Shown here: positions 1-11,640 of the stretch, in pieces
Numbering within the stretch: the first letter of the stretch is position 1
Layout of the letters: every line of letters starts with the position of its first letter
The notes under the pieces: model-generated
Told to the model about the DNA's origin: nothing
What the model saw: the letters and a program-made list of their open reading frames with translations, nothing else
The model's database searches: none
Program-made: the position numbers and the translations under genes
Assembly (NCBI GenBank): GCA_036924085.1
Contig: JAVGWX010000012.1
Coordinates: 30,354,479-30,418,478, forward strand
DNA length: 64,000 nucleotides
Source: Ariolimax columbianus
Lineage: Eukaryota > Mollusca > Gastropoda > Stylommatophora > Arionidae
Reading direction: 5' to 3'

Positions 1-156
1 ACGGACTAGATCGACGCACTGGATACCGAGGACGCGTCGCTGGTTGCGCACATGAAAGGCATCGCGTCTTGATATGTAACGTTTAAGTGAGGTCCAAGTT
101 TCTGAACCAAGAAGACAAGAATCACACACGTTTGATAAATACGAATTTTTGATCCG
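1..156. other. Unannotated left edge
   Basis: No gene, repeat or motif is recognised before the microsatellite that begins near 157. Confidence 0.5.
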
Positions 157-1110
<954 letters not shown>

Positions 1111-1114
1111 ACCG

Positions 1115-1300
1115 TGTTAAATGAAGTGTCTAAGAAAGGTCAGATCTGTCACCAGGAGAGATAGAATAAGACATGCTATCTATTACAAATATTGCGGGGA
1201 ATGTGTTGATTACATTGTAAAACATTTCTTGTTAGGTCATCTCATGAGAATTTCACATGATCGACTCCCACTGCACCCTTATACAGCGTAGGAGGGAATG
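1115..1300 (+). mobile_element. Decayed LINE C-terminal fragment (probable)
   Basis: The + strand reads KCLRKVRSVTRRDRIRHA and, after a gap, LLGHLMRI. This resembles the region after the reverse transcriptase palm in many LINEs (CLR-RRDRIRN...GHLMR). The same segment recurs at 60690-60780, sharing the DNA word GTCACCAGGAGAGA. There are stops downstream. The match is short, so the family is uncertain. Confidence 0.4.
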
Positions 1301-1689
1301 AAAGATGGTTCATAGAATCGACTTTACTGCACCTGTGGACACCCATACCACCACCCACTCTACTCTCTCTCTCTCTCTCCCCATGTGTGCTGTCCCTTTT
1401 CGTTACTGAAAGCACAAACTCTATAGCTCCATCAGTGGCTCCCAAATCCCCTTCGGTGTTGTCGCTGTACTTCCCTTTGTTGCATGAGCTTATTTTCGCC
1501 CAGCCTAAGGTGGCTCTTCAGGTTACATCCCTATTTGGATTGGTCTGCAGCTATGTCTTCCACGTTAGGATTATCAACCAAGTTTATCAAACGTAGTTAG
1601 ATCCAGAGATTTCTTACATTGTGATTTTTGATATTATTGCAACATACGTCTAGTATATTGATATCTTGATCAGCTAGCTGCGGGTTCCA

Positions 1690-1890
1690 ACTTCGTCTCT
1701 AGCGGACCCTGTCTTGTGCCGCGGAAGACCAGTGCGTGGTAAGTACTTCTCCAGAGGCATCTCGGATGTTGTAGCGTACATTAAGGGAGTCTGTCCAACG
1801 CATTGAATGTCTTCCCCGCGGTCTCTTCCTACCTCGATGGTACCAGACTGCTGTCGCTGTGTTCCATCGTTTCGTCGTAACATGTAACAC
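1690..1890 (-). mobile_element. Possible LINE C-terminal fragment
   Basis: The minus strand encodes GRKRPRGRHSMRWTDSL and, further on, AAQDRVR. This is the spacing of the basic GKRxRGRPxxxWxxD...AQDRxxWR tail seen in several LINE ORF2 proteins. Nothing else of the element is recognisable, and the call rests on this short motif. Confidence 0.35.
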
Positions 1891-2029
1891 TTTACACAAG
1901 TGTGTCGCCTTCCACCAAGTGGAAAAAGGTTGGGAATCACTGTGCGAGAAAGAGACGGCAGAGGCGTGTACAGTAACACACCTTATACTCTGTCGCCGGA
2001 ATTATATTTTGTAGTGACATCCGTTTCAT

Positions 2030-2190
2030 CTAGAGAGAGAGAGAGAGAGAAGTTGAATAGGAACAATGACAGAGCGAAGAGAGTGGACAGTGAAAGGAGA
2101 AAGAGAGGAATACGATTGGCAAATAGAGAGAGAAAGAAGAGGAATATGGACAATGACAGTGAAAGGAAAGAGGGGAACCTATCTATCTTC
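2030..2190 (+). repeat. GA-rich degenerate repeat, left part
   Basis: Purine-rich DNA with recurring phrases such as GAGGAATATGGACAATGACAG. The same phrases resume at 2748 beyond a minus-strand SINE, so the SINE appears to have landed in a pre-existing GA-rich repeat tract. Confidence 0.7.
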
Positions 2191-2334
2191 AGTCCACATG
2201 TCGTTAGACGTCGTGGGGAGGTGTAATTTCCTTTGTTTCATATATTTTTTTGGCAGGTGAAAATCCACTGGTGACTTGCCAGGTTAATCTCAGCATCTGT
2301 TAGCCCCTGGAATATACAATCGCAATTTTTGAGA

Positions 2335-2748
2335 CTGGTGGAAGTGGAAGCGTAAATTAGAGCAAGGTAGACCTGCAGCCTGTCAGGCGCCATCTAAGCC
2401 GCCCCGCTAACCACATAACCAAGACCTGAAGTTATAGCCTCACAGTCCCCTTTTTTTGTGACATATTCCCTGTGGGGAGAATATCCCTCGAATAATTTGA
2501 GTAGATTTTTAACTTGAATTTTACCGATCAGCGGCCGTTAGACCTACTCTTTTCGATTTCCATCTGCAAAGGTATTTTTAACGTGCGCGCCACTGCACAC
2601 GGGTGTCTGATCTCACTGCTCAGAGATCAGGGGAAATATTTACCGTATGATCCACGTGAAGAAAAATCTTGGTCTCCACCATGATTTGAACCCGCGACCT
2701 CCAGCACCCGAGCCGAACACCTTACCTCGAGACCACTGGGAACACGAT
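2335..2748 (-). mobile_element. tRNA-derived SINE, family S1 (minus copy)
   Basis: Read on the minus strand, the element starts near 2745 with a tRNA-like head: an A-box-like TGGTCTCGAGGTAAGG and a B box GGTCGCGGGTTCAAATC. The body continues with GGAAATCGAAAAGAGTAGG, then CTTAGATGGCGCCTGACAGG. It aligns along its length with the plus-strand copy at 6415-6850. The 3' LINE-like tail of that copy is not clear here. Confidence 0.75.
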
Positions 2749-3060
2749 TGACAAATACATAGAGAGAAGAGGAATATGGACAACGACAGCGAAGAGAGTG
2801 GACAGAGAAAGAGGAATAAGATTGGCAGAGAGAGAGAGAAGAATCAAGAAAGCAAGCGTGACAGCAGGAAGAGAGAAGTAAGTTGGACAAATAGAGAGAG
2901 ACAGAGAGAACAGAGGCATATGAACAATGATAGGGGGAAGAAGAATAAGATGGACACACAGAGAGAAAGGCTGAGAGAGAAATATAGAAGAATATTGACA
3001 ATGACAGGAGCAAGAGAGGAATCAGATGGACAAATAAAGAGAGACAGAGAGTAGAATAAG
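2748..3060 (+). repeat. GA-rich degenerate repeat, right part
   Basis: Continuation of the purine-rich tract at 2030-2190, with repeated AGAGAGA, GAATAAGATTGGC and ATGGACAA phrases. Small open frames on both strands here are low-complexity by-products. Confidence 0.7.
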
Positions 3061-3945
3061 ATGAACAAAGATTGAGAGAGATTAAAGGCAAGAGTTTGAT
3101 GAAGGAATAGAAGTGGTAATAAGGGAGTAATGGAAATATCGATTGAGGAGGAAACTCTATCCTAGATCCAACGTTCACTGGTTTGTAGGGCGAGACACAG
3201 AAAATGGTGAAAATTGAGAAGAAAAGAAGGAATGAAAAAAAAGGGAACACATTTATCTAGTTTATCTCGGCTGATGTCAGCGCTCCAGTTTCCTTCCCAT
3301 CCGTACCGCTTCCTCTCCCTCCCGTACGTGCGCTCACCTTCCCCTCCCTCGTCTTGGTTTGTCCAGCTTCTGTTCCTTCGCGAGAAGCAGGCGGAGAGCT
3401 CAATGGTTGCCAGAGTACCTGGTCTCAAAATGTGAAGACTTAAAGGTGGTCGGTCGATCCACTGCCGACGAGAATGAAGTGTTCAAGACTTCATTGTATT
3501 CAATCCAAACCATTCAGCTTCCCGTCGAACATTTTATCTTATATAATCCAGGGCCATCCGCTGCAGCTATGTCTTAGACAGAAGAGGAGGACTTGTTTGG
3601 TTCCATGGAGCTGGTGGATTGTCAGATCTGTTGTCCTAATTCATTCCGTCCGATGAGCCGACACATCGGATCGAGATAATGTCACTGTATTGACTGAAAT
3701 GGTATCTACAAAATATCATAACTTTTTCCATTCCAAGTTGTATATTTTCATAATTAAATCTACTCTTTCCGGAAGAAAAGGTATTCTATACTTCGTGTAA
3801 CAAAGATTGGGTATGTACATTGTGTGTTCTTGGTTTTAAGAAAAAAAACTTGATATTTTCATATTCATTTCTAGAAAGATCATTTTGACATTTCAACTTC
3901 ACATGTCTTCAACAAAATGTGCATTTTGAGAAAATTATTTCTCCA
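3061..3945. other. Unannotated stretch
   Basis: No supported gene. Short open frames lack recognisable domains or splice context. Confidence 0.45.
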
Positions 3946-3949
3946 AATA

Positions 3950-4401
3950 AGTGACACTTGAAGAACATCTTTAATAAGTGACACTTGAAGAACATCTTTA
4001 ATAAGTGACACTTGAAGAACATCTTTAATAAGTGACACTTGATGAACATCTCAAATAAGTGACGCTTGAAGAACATCTAAAATAAGTGACACTTGAAGAA
4101 CATCTCTAATAAGTGACACTTGAAGAACATCTCTAATAAGTGACACTTGAAGAACATCTTTAATAAGTGACACTTGAAGAACATCTTTAATAAGTGACAC
4201 TTGAAGAACATCTCTAATAAGTGACACTTGAAGAACATCTCTAATAAGTGACACTTGAAGAACATCTCTAATACGTGACACTTGAAGAACATCTCTATTA
4301 AGTGACACTTGAAGAACATCTCTAATAAGTGACACTTGAAGAACATCTCTAATAAGTGACACTTGAAGAACATCTCTAATAAGTGACACTTGAAGAACAT
4401 C
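3950..4401. repeat. 27-bp minisatellite
   Basis: Roughly 16 head-to-tail copies of a 27-bp unit containing AAGTGACACTTGAAGAACAT, differing mainly in the CTCTAAT/CTTTAAT linker. The period is a multiple of three, so minus-strand frames stay open; these are not taken as genes. Confidence 0.95.
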
Positions 4402-4584
4402 TTTCCTCGTGGATTATCTTAGAAGGCCGTTGTTATGGTCATGTATTTTTTATGTAACTAAAATATTCAGTTGTAACTAACAATATATGTCTTGTCTTTT
4501 TTTTTCTCATAATAATAACTATGTCATTGTAGTGTCCTTTACATTAATTTACACCTCCATTTATCAAATATCTTGAAGCTATTC

Positions 4585-4633
4585 TATTCGTCATTCTTCT
4601 TCTTCTTCTTCTGCGTACGCATATTCGTCATTC
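4585..4633 (-). mobile_element. Micro-insertion of a LINE/SINE 3' tail flanked by TSD
   Basis: A 25-bp insert (4597-4621) is bounded by a perfect 12-bp direct repeat TATTCGTCATTC at 4585-4596 and 4622-4633. On the minus strand the insert reads GCGTACGC followed by (AGA)n. This is close to the 3' end of the RNase H-type LINE at 60548-60571, GCGTACG followed by (AAG)n. It looks like an extreme 5' truncation at target-primed reverse transcription. Confidence 0.6.
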
Positions 4634-4699
4634 AATTGTGAGTAGTTCAGTGTATAATATGGGGTGCATAGTTGTTCTTCTGGGTTCGTCCTGAAAAGA

Positions 4700-4965
4700 A
4701 CATCTGCTAGGTTAAGTCATAGTCATAGTTTTATTTTGACACATCCGATTTCAGCAGTGCATTTTTGGGACCAGGTTCGCATTCTCTTTTCGATTCCTAA
4801 TCTTTTAACCAGGCTCTAATGTTTGAGCTCTGTTTCCAGGGTAGCCAATTGGAGGTGGAATAGGGTCTTGGTTAGTTATGGCTCACTGACCTTCCTGTAA
4901 GCAGCCAGCTATGAGTGGCTGGTTGCTGTCAGCTCATTCACTGTTGCATCTTTAGCCCCAATAGT
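4700..4965 (-). mobile_element. SINE-like repeat, family C (minus copy)
   Basis: The + strand shows GACACATCCGATTTCAGCAG, then TTTCCAGGGTAGCCAATTGG, GGGTCTTGGT, and an end CATTCACTGTTGCATC...AGCCCC. The same order occurs at 24340-24500 and 63470-63660 and, inverted, at 7270-7440 and 24030-24200. Confidence 0.65.
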
Positions 4966-5709
4966 TTAGTATATAATATGTGATGAATAGTTTAGAATAT
5001 AATATGTGATGAATAGTTTAGTATATAATATGTGATGGATAGTTTAGTATATAATATATGATGGATAGTTTAGTATATACTATGTGATGAATAGTTTAGT
5101 ATATAATATATGATGAATAGTTTAGTATATAATATGTGATGAATAGTTTAGTATACATGCAATGAATAGTTAAGTATATATGTAATGCATATTTTAGTAT
5201 ATAATATGTGATGAATAGTTTAGTATATAATATGTGATGAATAGTTAAGTATATAATGCAATGAATAGTTAAGTATATATGCAATGCATATTTTAGTATA
5301 TAATATGTGATGCATATTTTAGTATATAATATGTGATGAATAGTTTAGTATATAATATGCGATGAATAGTTTAGTATATAATATGTGATGAATAATTTAG
5401 TATATATGATGAATAGTTTAGTATATAATGTGATGAATAGTTTAGTATATATGCAATGAATATTTTAGTATATATGGGATGAATAGTTTAGTATATATGT
5501 GATGAATAGTTTAGTAAATAATATGGTATGAATAGTTAGTATATAATATATGATGAATAGTTTAGTATATAATATGTGATGGATAGTTTAGTATATAATA
5601 TGTGATGAATAGTTTAGTATATAATATGTGATGAATAATTTAGTATATAATATGTGATGAATAGTTTAGTATATAATATGTGATGAATAGTTTAGTATAT
5701 AATATGTGA
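4962..5709. repeat. 26-bp AT-rich minisatellite
   Basis: Close to thirty copies of a 26-bp unit built on AGTTTAGTATATAATATGTG ATGAAT, with small deletions and substitutions throughout the array. Confidence 0.95.
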
Positions 5710-5744
5710 CATGCTAATACTACAGTCATGATGATCATCATGCA

Positions 5745-6400
5745 CCATGTCACTGCAGATGACGGAATATAGGTCCAACACTGCATCTGGTTTACCCCGA
5801 CCAGCTTTTAGGAAATCCTGAATCCATTTGTTTGTAGTACAATTTCAGTAGCAATGTTTTGTTTTTTTCGTTGGTATGACGAGGTTACCAGCCCCATGCA
5901 CAACCTTATCTAGTTATGTGTCTCGGCCTTCTTGGAAGGAAATTGTGGCCTATTAAGGAGCCATTCAGACGTCGAGGGACTCCAGCGCACGACGGAGATA
6001 TGGACGTCAGTGTCTGACCAAATCGCCCAGTCCAGGACGAGTCAAATGCTCGTCGCAGCCACTGTTTGATGGCGAGGCATTCGCTACTGCCACTAAAATC
6101 CGTACCCGATTATTGACTCAATGAACACACATTTTCGTCACTAATTAGATGACGAGGCGTTCACCTCTCGATTAACAATCTGCTGAGGGACGATCAGTTA
6201 CTCCAGCGGGCGGCAGAAATCTGGATCGTCTGCGTGCGAACAAATCATCTCTCCAGGCATTGTATGATTCCCCTGGTCCGATTAGATAACGGGAAATTTA
6301 GCTGGTAATAGTAACCAACTGCCACCGTTTACAATGCCATTAATTACTGAAGGTAAGTAAGTCTCAAGATGTGTAGTATTGTGTGGACAAAACGTTCACT
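5745..6400. other. Unannotated stretch
   Basis: No coding frame is supported. The phrase AGCCCCATGCACAAC near 5890 also occurs in diverged form near 39440, 45235, 49420 (inverted) and 50825, so part of this may be an old interspersed repeat. Confidence 0.4.
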
Positions 6401-6414
6401 TTGTCGTATACTCA

Positions 6415-6850
6415 GTGCTCTCGTGGTAAGTTGTCCGCCTCGGGTGTCTGGGGTCGCGTGTTCGAATCAAGATGGAGACCGATATTTGTCCACATGGATC
6501 TTATGGTAAAAATTCCCTTTATCTCTGGGTAATGAGATCGGACTCCTGTGTTCAGTGTCGAGCATGTTAAAAATTCCTTGGCAGTTGGAAATCGAAAAGA
6601 GTAGGCTTAACGGCCGCTGCCCGGACAAAATTCAAATACAAAATCTACTTAAGTTATCTGTACCTTTGCCCAGGTGGTTTGTTAAGAACAATAAATAGAT
6701 GGAGCCTAACTGGCTACGGGTCTACTTAGCTCTAGTGTTTGAGTCTATTAAGATGGACTTGCACGTTGGTAAAAACCACCCTCCAAGAAACTGGTTGTAT
6801 ACAGACTCTGTGGAGTCTTCTAAACCAGTATAAAGACGTTAAGTAAGTTA
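6415..6850 (+). mobile_element. tRNA-derived SINE, family S1, with CR1/L2-like LINE tail
   Basis: The head has an A-box-like TCGTGGTAAGTTGTCCG near 6421 and a B box GGTCGCGTGTTCGAATC near 6451. A body of about 330 bp follows. The 3' end, AACTGGTTGTATACAGACTC then TCTTCTAAACCAGTATAAAG at 6816-6835, is nearly identical to the 3' end of the CR1/L2-like LINE at 9253-9305. It is the most complete S1 copy in the window. No convincing TSD was found. Confidence 0.85.
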
Positions 6851-7209
6851 TACCAGCTGTGAATGGAGGTCTGTCTCTTCTTGTCCCCCCCCCCCCCTCT
6901 CGCTCCCTCACTATGTCGGATCGTACATGTAATGCACGTATACGTATTCGTGTTGTCCAACATGTTTTTTTTTTTGCAGTGATATTTCCACATTCTTATC
7001 CGTGTACTTTTCACATGTACACAATTCTTGAGGAAAAAATATTGGTCGAGGTATGTAACTGTTAGCTCACGCAGGTATTCCGGAGCTCTCTCCAGATCGC
7101 GCCTCCTGCCGAGACTTACAGGAGCACTCTTTGATGTTGTGTATTTATAGGAGCGAACCCGGGCACAGGTACGTGGGAAAGAAAGGCCGGGTATGAAGAT
7201 GCAGATAAA
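6851..7209. other. Unannotated stretch with poly(C) and poly(T) runs
   Basis: No gene is supported. Homopolymer runs lie at 6886-6897 (C) and 6966-6975 (T). Confidence 0.4.
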
Positions 7210-7251
7210 TTAGTTTAGTAGCAGACACTGCCGTCGTGGATGGAGTACTGT

Positions 7252-7450
7252 GGGGGGGGGGGGGGGGGGAAGACGATACCAGCTGACTTCTTGAGTCAGG
7301 GTCAGCGAACCATAGCTATCCAAGACACTTCCACATCCAAGTTCCAGCCCTGGAAATAGACTGCATCCGTACGGCCTGACTGAGAGAATAGAAATCAAAG
7401 AGGGAAGACAAATGAGGTCTCAAAAATGTGCCGTGCTGAAACCGGCCTCG
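7252..7450 (+). mobile_element. SINE-like repeat, family C (plus copy) after a G run
   Basis: After a G homopolymer near 7252-7269 the sequence reads as the reverse complement of the minus family C copies: CAGCGAACCATAGCTATCCA, then CAGCCCTGGAAATAGACTGC, then CTCAAAAATGTGCCGTGCTG. It is diverged relative to the copies at 4700 and 24340. Confidence 0.5.
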
Positions 7451-7534
7451 CTGTAACAAAATGTCCTTTTCAGATCGAGAAACGAATGGGAAAATTGACT
7501 GTGCCTCACCTTTTTATATGAGGCGGGGGTGCCC

Positions 7535-7660
7535 AGTTTCCTTCCACGCTGCCTTGCCTTCTGTAACTGTAAACAAGGTACTCATTTACAACTGAGTTAC
7601 ACTCGAGCAGGCTGTGAGAAGCGAGTTGTTTATCTAATCGCTCTCATAGCGATTCCTGCC
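7535..7660 (-). mobile_element. SINE-like fragment, family D (minus copy)
   Basis: CTGCCTTGCCTTCTGTAACT...CATTTACAACTGAGTT...GAGAAGCGAG lines up with 48490-48630, where the B box of a tRNA-like head is preserved. The head is not recognisable in this copy. Confidence 0.45.
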
Positions 7661-7885
7661 TATAACTTCGGTGGTTATTCCCAATGCAGAGGCACGTTTA
7701 TGACCGAGGAATAACGGTCGCTTACCACTGGAGTCGCCACTCATTGTACAAAGTTTAAACATTTTTTTTACTCGAAATAAACCACAATATAAAAACAACC
7801 CAAAAACATGCCTTACTGAGGATTTGAACGCATGCCTTGTTATCAACGACCGACATCCAAACCGGTCGGCCAACCGCTTCTCGTA
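7640..7885 (-). mobile_element. tRNA-like SINE head (minus)
   Basis: On the minus strand, 7885 downward gives AGCGGTTGGCCGACCGGTT (A-box like) and GCATGCGTTCAAATCC (B-box like) about 35 bp apart. It has no convincing full cloverleaf, so it is read as a SINE head rather than a tRNA gene. The body boundary near 7640 is a guess. Confidence 0.5.
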
Positions 7886-8089
7886 AAGATGGTTTAACCT
7901 AAATGAAAGCTCACGGTAGTCCCATAGCAGACGCTGCAGTCGTGGATAGTGTGTTAGTTTTACAGTAGTGGTAGTCCCTGACAGTATGACTGACTGCAGG
8001 TTGATGTTAGAGACTCCATTTATTAGGCTGAAGGTTTTTAAGGAAAGGTCACTTCCTCACGATTTTGACTTTCGTAACATTAAGCCATG

Positions 8090-8195
8090 TACTTAAATAC
8101 AGCTCGGTCAACTAGAGTGTCGAAACCAGAATTGAACTCAGTACTGTTGTTGTGCGAAGCTGCCCCTCTACCACTAGATCATGCTTGTCCGTCGA
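8090..8195 (-). mobile_element. tRNA-like SINE head (minus), family E
   Basis: The minus strand gives TGATCTAGTGGTAGAGGGGC (A box) and GAGTTCAATTCTGG (B box) with tRNA-like spacing. The region between them does not form an obvious anticodon arm, which favours a SINE head over a functional tRNA. Confidence 0.5.
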
Positions 8196-8389
8196 CTACC
8201 CTTTCCACAGTGGATCTAATCTGTCGTCTTCTGTCTAATCAGGACCAGATGTCATGGATGTGGATTTTAGGCAAAGCGCTTGTCTATCAAGGAATACAAG
8301 CGCGAAACGGTGAATTCCACAAATTTCAAGCGTGCGCCCCGCCCCTCCCCCCTCCCACGAGGAGACCAGCATCTTGATAGTCACATCTT

Positions 8390-9316
8390 GATATATATAA
8401 ATGATTTGGACATTGATATGGGATCCATGATTGCAAAATTTGCTGATGACACAAAACTATGCAGTAGTATCTCATCTAAAGCGGAAGTGGATATATTGAT
8501 GTCGGATTTAGATACAATTCGAGAATGGTCTGTAAGCTGGCAAATGGAGTTTAATGTAGATACATGTACAGTCATCTACATGGGTAGATCCAATATGGAA
8601 CATAATTACAGAATGGGAGAAAACAATATTAGAAAGATAGATAAGGAAAGGGACCTAGGGGTTGTAATAGATCATACAGGAAAGGTGAGTGTGCAAGTTA
8701 AGGTAGCAGTGAAAAAGGCAAATGCAATGTTAGGTATGATAAAAAGAAATATTAAACATAGGAGCAAGGAAGTGATCGTCAAACTGTATAAAGCTTTAGT
8801 TAGACCTAGACTGGAGTACTGTGTACAGGTGTGGAGTCCTTATCATAGAGGGGGCATAAACATGCTAGAAAGAATACAAAAAAGAGCGACATAGATGATA
8901 GTGGGATTCCAGAATTACAGTTATGAGGAACGACTCAGAAAAACCGGCCTACGGTGTCTCGAAGAGAGAAGAATTCGTGGTGACTTAATACAGGTTTATA
9001 AGATGATCAGAGGAATGGATAAATTACACTATAACAAGTTTTTTTAAATACAGCCACCTACAATAACACGAGGGCATAGCTACAAGCTGACTAAAGAGAG
9101 GTCCAGATTAGATATTAGGAAATATTTTTTTAGTCAGAGAGTGGTGTCTGCTTGGAATGCATTGCCAGGGGAGGTAGTGGAGGCAGGAACAGTTAATGCA
9201 TTTAAGAATAAACTGGATGCGCATAGCTTTTAGATCAAGGTGATGTAAATGTAACTGGTTGTATACAGACTCTACAGGGTCTTCTAAACCAGTATAAAGA
9301 CGTTAAGTTAAGTTAT
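8390..9316 (+). mobile_element. CR1/L2-like LINE, 3' half (pseudogene)
   Basis: The frame from 8393 to 8894 encodes the reverse transcriptase thumb side: YINDLDIDM, then the catalytic FADDTKL (motif C), WQMEFNVDTC and [18 protein letters not shown] stop at 8892-8894 interrupts it. Further recognisable peptide follows ([30 protein letters not shown]) with frame breaks. The 3' end is TCTTCTAAACCAGTATAAAG at 9280-9299 plus AAGTTAAGTTA. The endonuclease and palm N-terminal part are missing, so the copy is 5'-truncated and dead. Related copies lie at 28490-28960, 40855-41057 and 62385-63376. Confidence 0.9.
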
Positions 9317-9677
9317 TAGAGATGGACGAAAAGCTCGAAGATCCTGTGTACACGATGTGTACATAAAAGAACTATTGACTTGAAAATCGGAAAGAGTCCA
9401 CTGTTAGCAAAAATGTAATAAAATTCTTACCCAATACGCAACATACCTTCCCCTAGGCCTAGTAAGTCACAGGATACAAACAGGAAAAAAAGAACTGAAC
9501 AAAAATAAAGCACACACTATGGATAATTTCTGTTTACCTGGCAGCAGGCATAACCCGTTAATACAAGGATTTCAAGTAAGATGCCGCCATCTCCACACCC
9601 AAGGCCAGATGCTATGGATCTTTAACGTTTTCTGTATCTTGTCTAGAATCGTATGCTAGAATCCCACAAGCTTTGCG
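9317..9677. other. Unannotated stretch
   Basis: No gene supported. A GCAGCAGGCA phrase near 9541 recurs near 37080, hinting at a diverged repeat. Confidence 0.4.
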
Positions 9678-9928
9678 CTGTCCGTCATGTTTGTTTGCTT
9701 CGAACAATTTACCCTCAGTATCTATCTATATATCTGTCTGTCCGTCATGTTTGTTTGCTTCGAACAATATACCCTCAGTATCTATCTATCTGTCTGTCCG
9801 TCCGTCATGTTTGTTTGCTTCGAACAATATACCCTCAGTATCTATATATCTGTCTGTCTGTCTGTCATTTTTGTTTGCTTCGAACAATTTACCCTCAGTA
9901 TCTATCTGTCTATCTATCTGTCTGTCTG

Positions 9929-10020
<92 letters not shown>

Positions 10021-10075
10021 CGTCCGTCCGTCCGTCCGTCCGTCCGTCCGTCCGTCCGTCCGTCTGTCTGTCTGT
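9678..10075. repeat. 60-bp tandem repeat grading into (TCTG)n and (TCCG)n
   Basis: Four copies of an about 60-bp unit (CATGTTTGTTTGCTTCGAAC...CCCTCAGTATCTATC) end at about 9905. They turn into a TCTG microsatellite (to about 10014) and then TCCG (to about 10062). Open frames on both strands are repeat-driven. Confidence 0.95.
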
Positions 10076-10104
10076 CCATATCTGTCTTTCTGTCTAGTGG
10101 ACTT

Positions 10105-10255
10105 GAGTATGTATACAACCAGTTTCTTAGAGGGTGGTTAACAGATGTGCGAGTCCATCTTAATAGACTCAATTTACACTAGTGTAAAGTAGACCCGCAG
10201 CCAGTTAGGCGCCATCTATGATAATATTAACAAACTACCTAACCATGGCCAGTGT
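10105..10255 (-). mobile_element. SINE family S1 fragment (minus)
   Basis: The minus strand reads AGATGGCGCCTAACTGGCTG, GAGTCTATTAAGATGGACTC and AAACTGGTTGTATACA, matching 6690-6810 of the plus copy. The tRNA head is absent and the tail is cut short. Confidence 0.7.
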
Positions 10256-10571
10256 TATGCCATGTCACACAGTTAGTCGCCTCTCACGACATGCTCTCTG
10301 TGGGGCAATGGTGCTATTATTGTCTTTGTTATACACAAAGATCCTTCTCATGGCTTATGGTTTCACTACCATCCATTTTTCCTTATCTAAGATCCGTCAC
10401 ATTTCATCCATGTCTTTGCCCTTTCAATGTCTTGCCTTTTCGCCCGTCTGCTTGAAGCCTTGTGACCCTTGCTGTGCTGAGAATACGAGGTTGGGAGAGT
10501 ATCGTGTAATATCCGGTGGAGGGAGGGGCGGGCAGGAGGAAGTCGGCTACAGTCCGAGCATAAATGTCCTT

Positions 10572-10775
10572 GAGTAGTGATAACATGGACTGGATTCTGG
10601 TGTGCAGTTAAACGGAACGTTGAACCCCGTCATGGACTGGTCTCCCACGGCTTGAGCCAGGCATGCAATGCAGCAGAATAATAACCGATAGAAAGCACAT
10701 GAAATCCACAGAATAAAGTCCCTGATACCACCTGGTGAAGGAGTTTGGAAATATAATCCGGGCAGGAACCATCAA
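10572..10775 (+). repeat. Interspersed repeat R1, copy 1
   Basis: About 200 bp homologous to 34707-34895 on the same strand. Shared phrases include CCAGGCATGCAATGCAG, ATAAAGTCC and GATACCACCTGGTG. No coding or RNA polymerase III signals were identified. Confidence 0.7.
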
Positions 10776-10964
10776 ACATCGGAAAACTCGACACAAACAC
10801 CAGAGAGTCGAGAGCGCAGCGACATAGGCGCGGTCATCTTACTTTATTTCCTTGACTTAAATTCGCTTCGGTAAACCTGTTTCTAGAAAACTGTTCCAAT
10901 GACAGGGGAGATAAATATGGAAATTGTAACAATCAATACATCTATCACCTCATGGCTATCCCTC

Positions 10965-11255
10965 ACTACACTCAACACTGAAAGGCGGACTTCCAGCGAC
11001 TGACGGGCGCTCACTACACTCACCACTGAAAGGCGGACTTCCAGTGACTGACGGGCGCTCACTACACTCACCACTGAAAGGCGGACTTTCAGCGACTGAC
11101 GGACGCTCACTAACTCACCACTGAAAGGCGGACTTCCAGCGACTGACGGGCGCTCACTACACTCACCACTGAAAGGCGGACTTCCAGCGACTGACGGGCG
11201 CTCACTACTCACCACTGAAAGACGGACTTCCAGCGACTGACAGGCGCTCTCGTGG
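10965..11255. repeat. 48-bp minisatellite
   Basis: About six copies of a 48-bp unit including CTCACCACTGAAAGGCGGAC, TTCCAGCGACTGACGGGCGC and TCACTACA. Several units have small deletions. It lies next to a decayed LINE segment on its right. Confidence 0.92.
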
Positions 11256-11284
11256 TCTCCCATTAGCTCCGAACCCCGATCTCT

Positions 11285-11640
11285 TACTGTTGTATGTTTT
11301 TATTGGCAGCCGATCTGGTTTCATTCTAAGGCGATGGTCAAACCACTTTACCTTCTGTCCATGCATGTCTTTTTGGGAGGATATTGTCTCCACTGGTAAT
11401 GTTGATGACTTTTCTCAGTCATCTCATTTCACAGGCTGCAATTTTCTTTTCCTGTGCCTTGGGCAAAGGCCAAGTTTGGCACAGCTAGCACAGAGTTGGT
11501 AAGACAATCGTGTTTATCAGTTGTTTTATTTCTTTACTGATGGTTTAAGTAGTAGTGAAAGTTTGTTGGTAACTTGCCTTTTGACATCTGGTTTCGATCT
11601 CTCTGCCCAATCGCCCGTCCTCAGTCAAAATGCATCCGCG
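11285..11640 (-). mobile_element. Decayed LINE reverse-transcriptase C-terminal fragment
   Basis: The minus strand encodes FKYRGCILTEDGR followed by ETRCQKASYQQ. This resembles the FxYLGSIITEDGR...EIETRCQKA segment after the palm in LINE ORF2 proteins. The same segment is seen at 56500-56590 (IKYLASILIEDGR, EIETRCQQA). Stops and frameshifts are present. Confidence 0.55.

Noticed and set aside
3950..5709. Regular 26-27-bp direct repeats resembling a CRISPR array
   Set aside because: Units are directly adjacent, with no unique spacers, in a eukaryotic context without cas genes.
9653..10182. Overlapping Cys/Leu/Ser/Val-rich ORFs on both strands
   Set aside because: Translation of TCTG and TCCG microsatellites.
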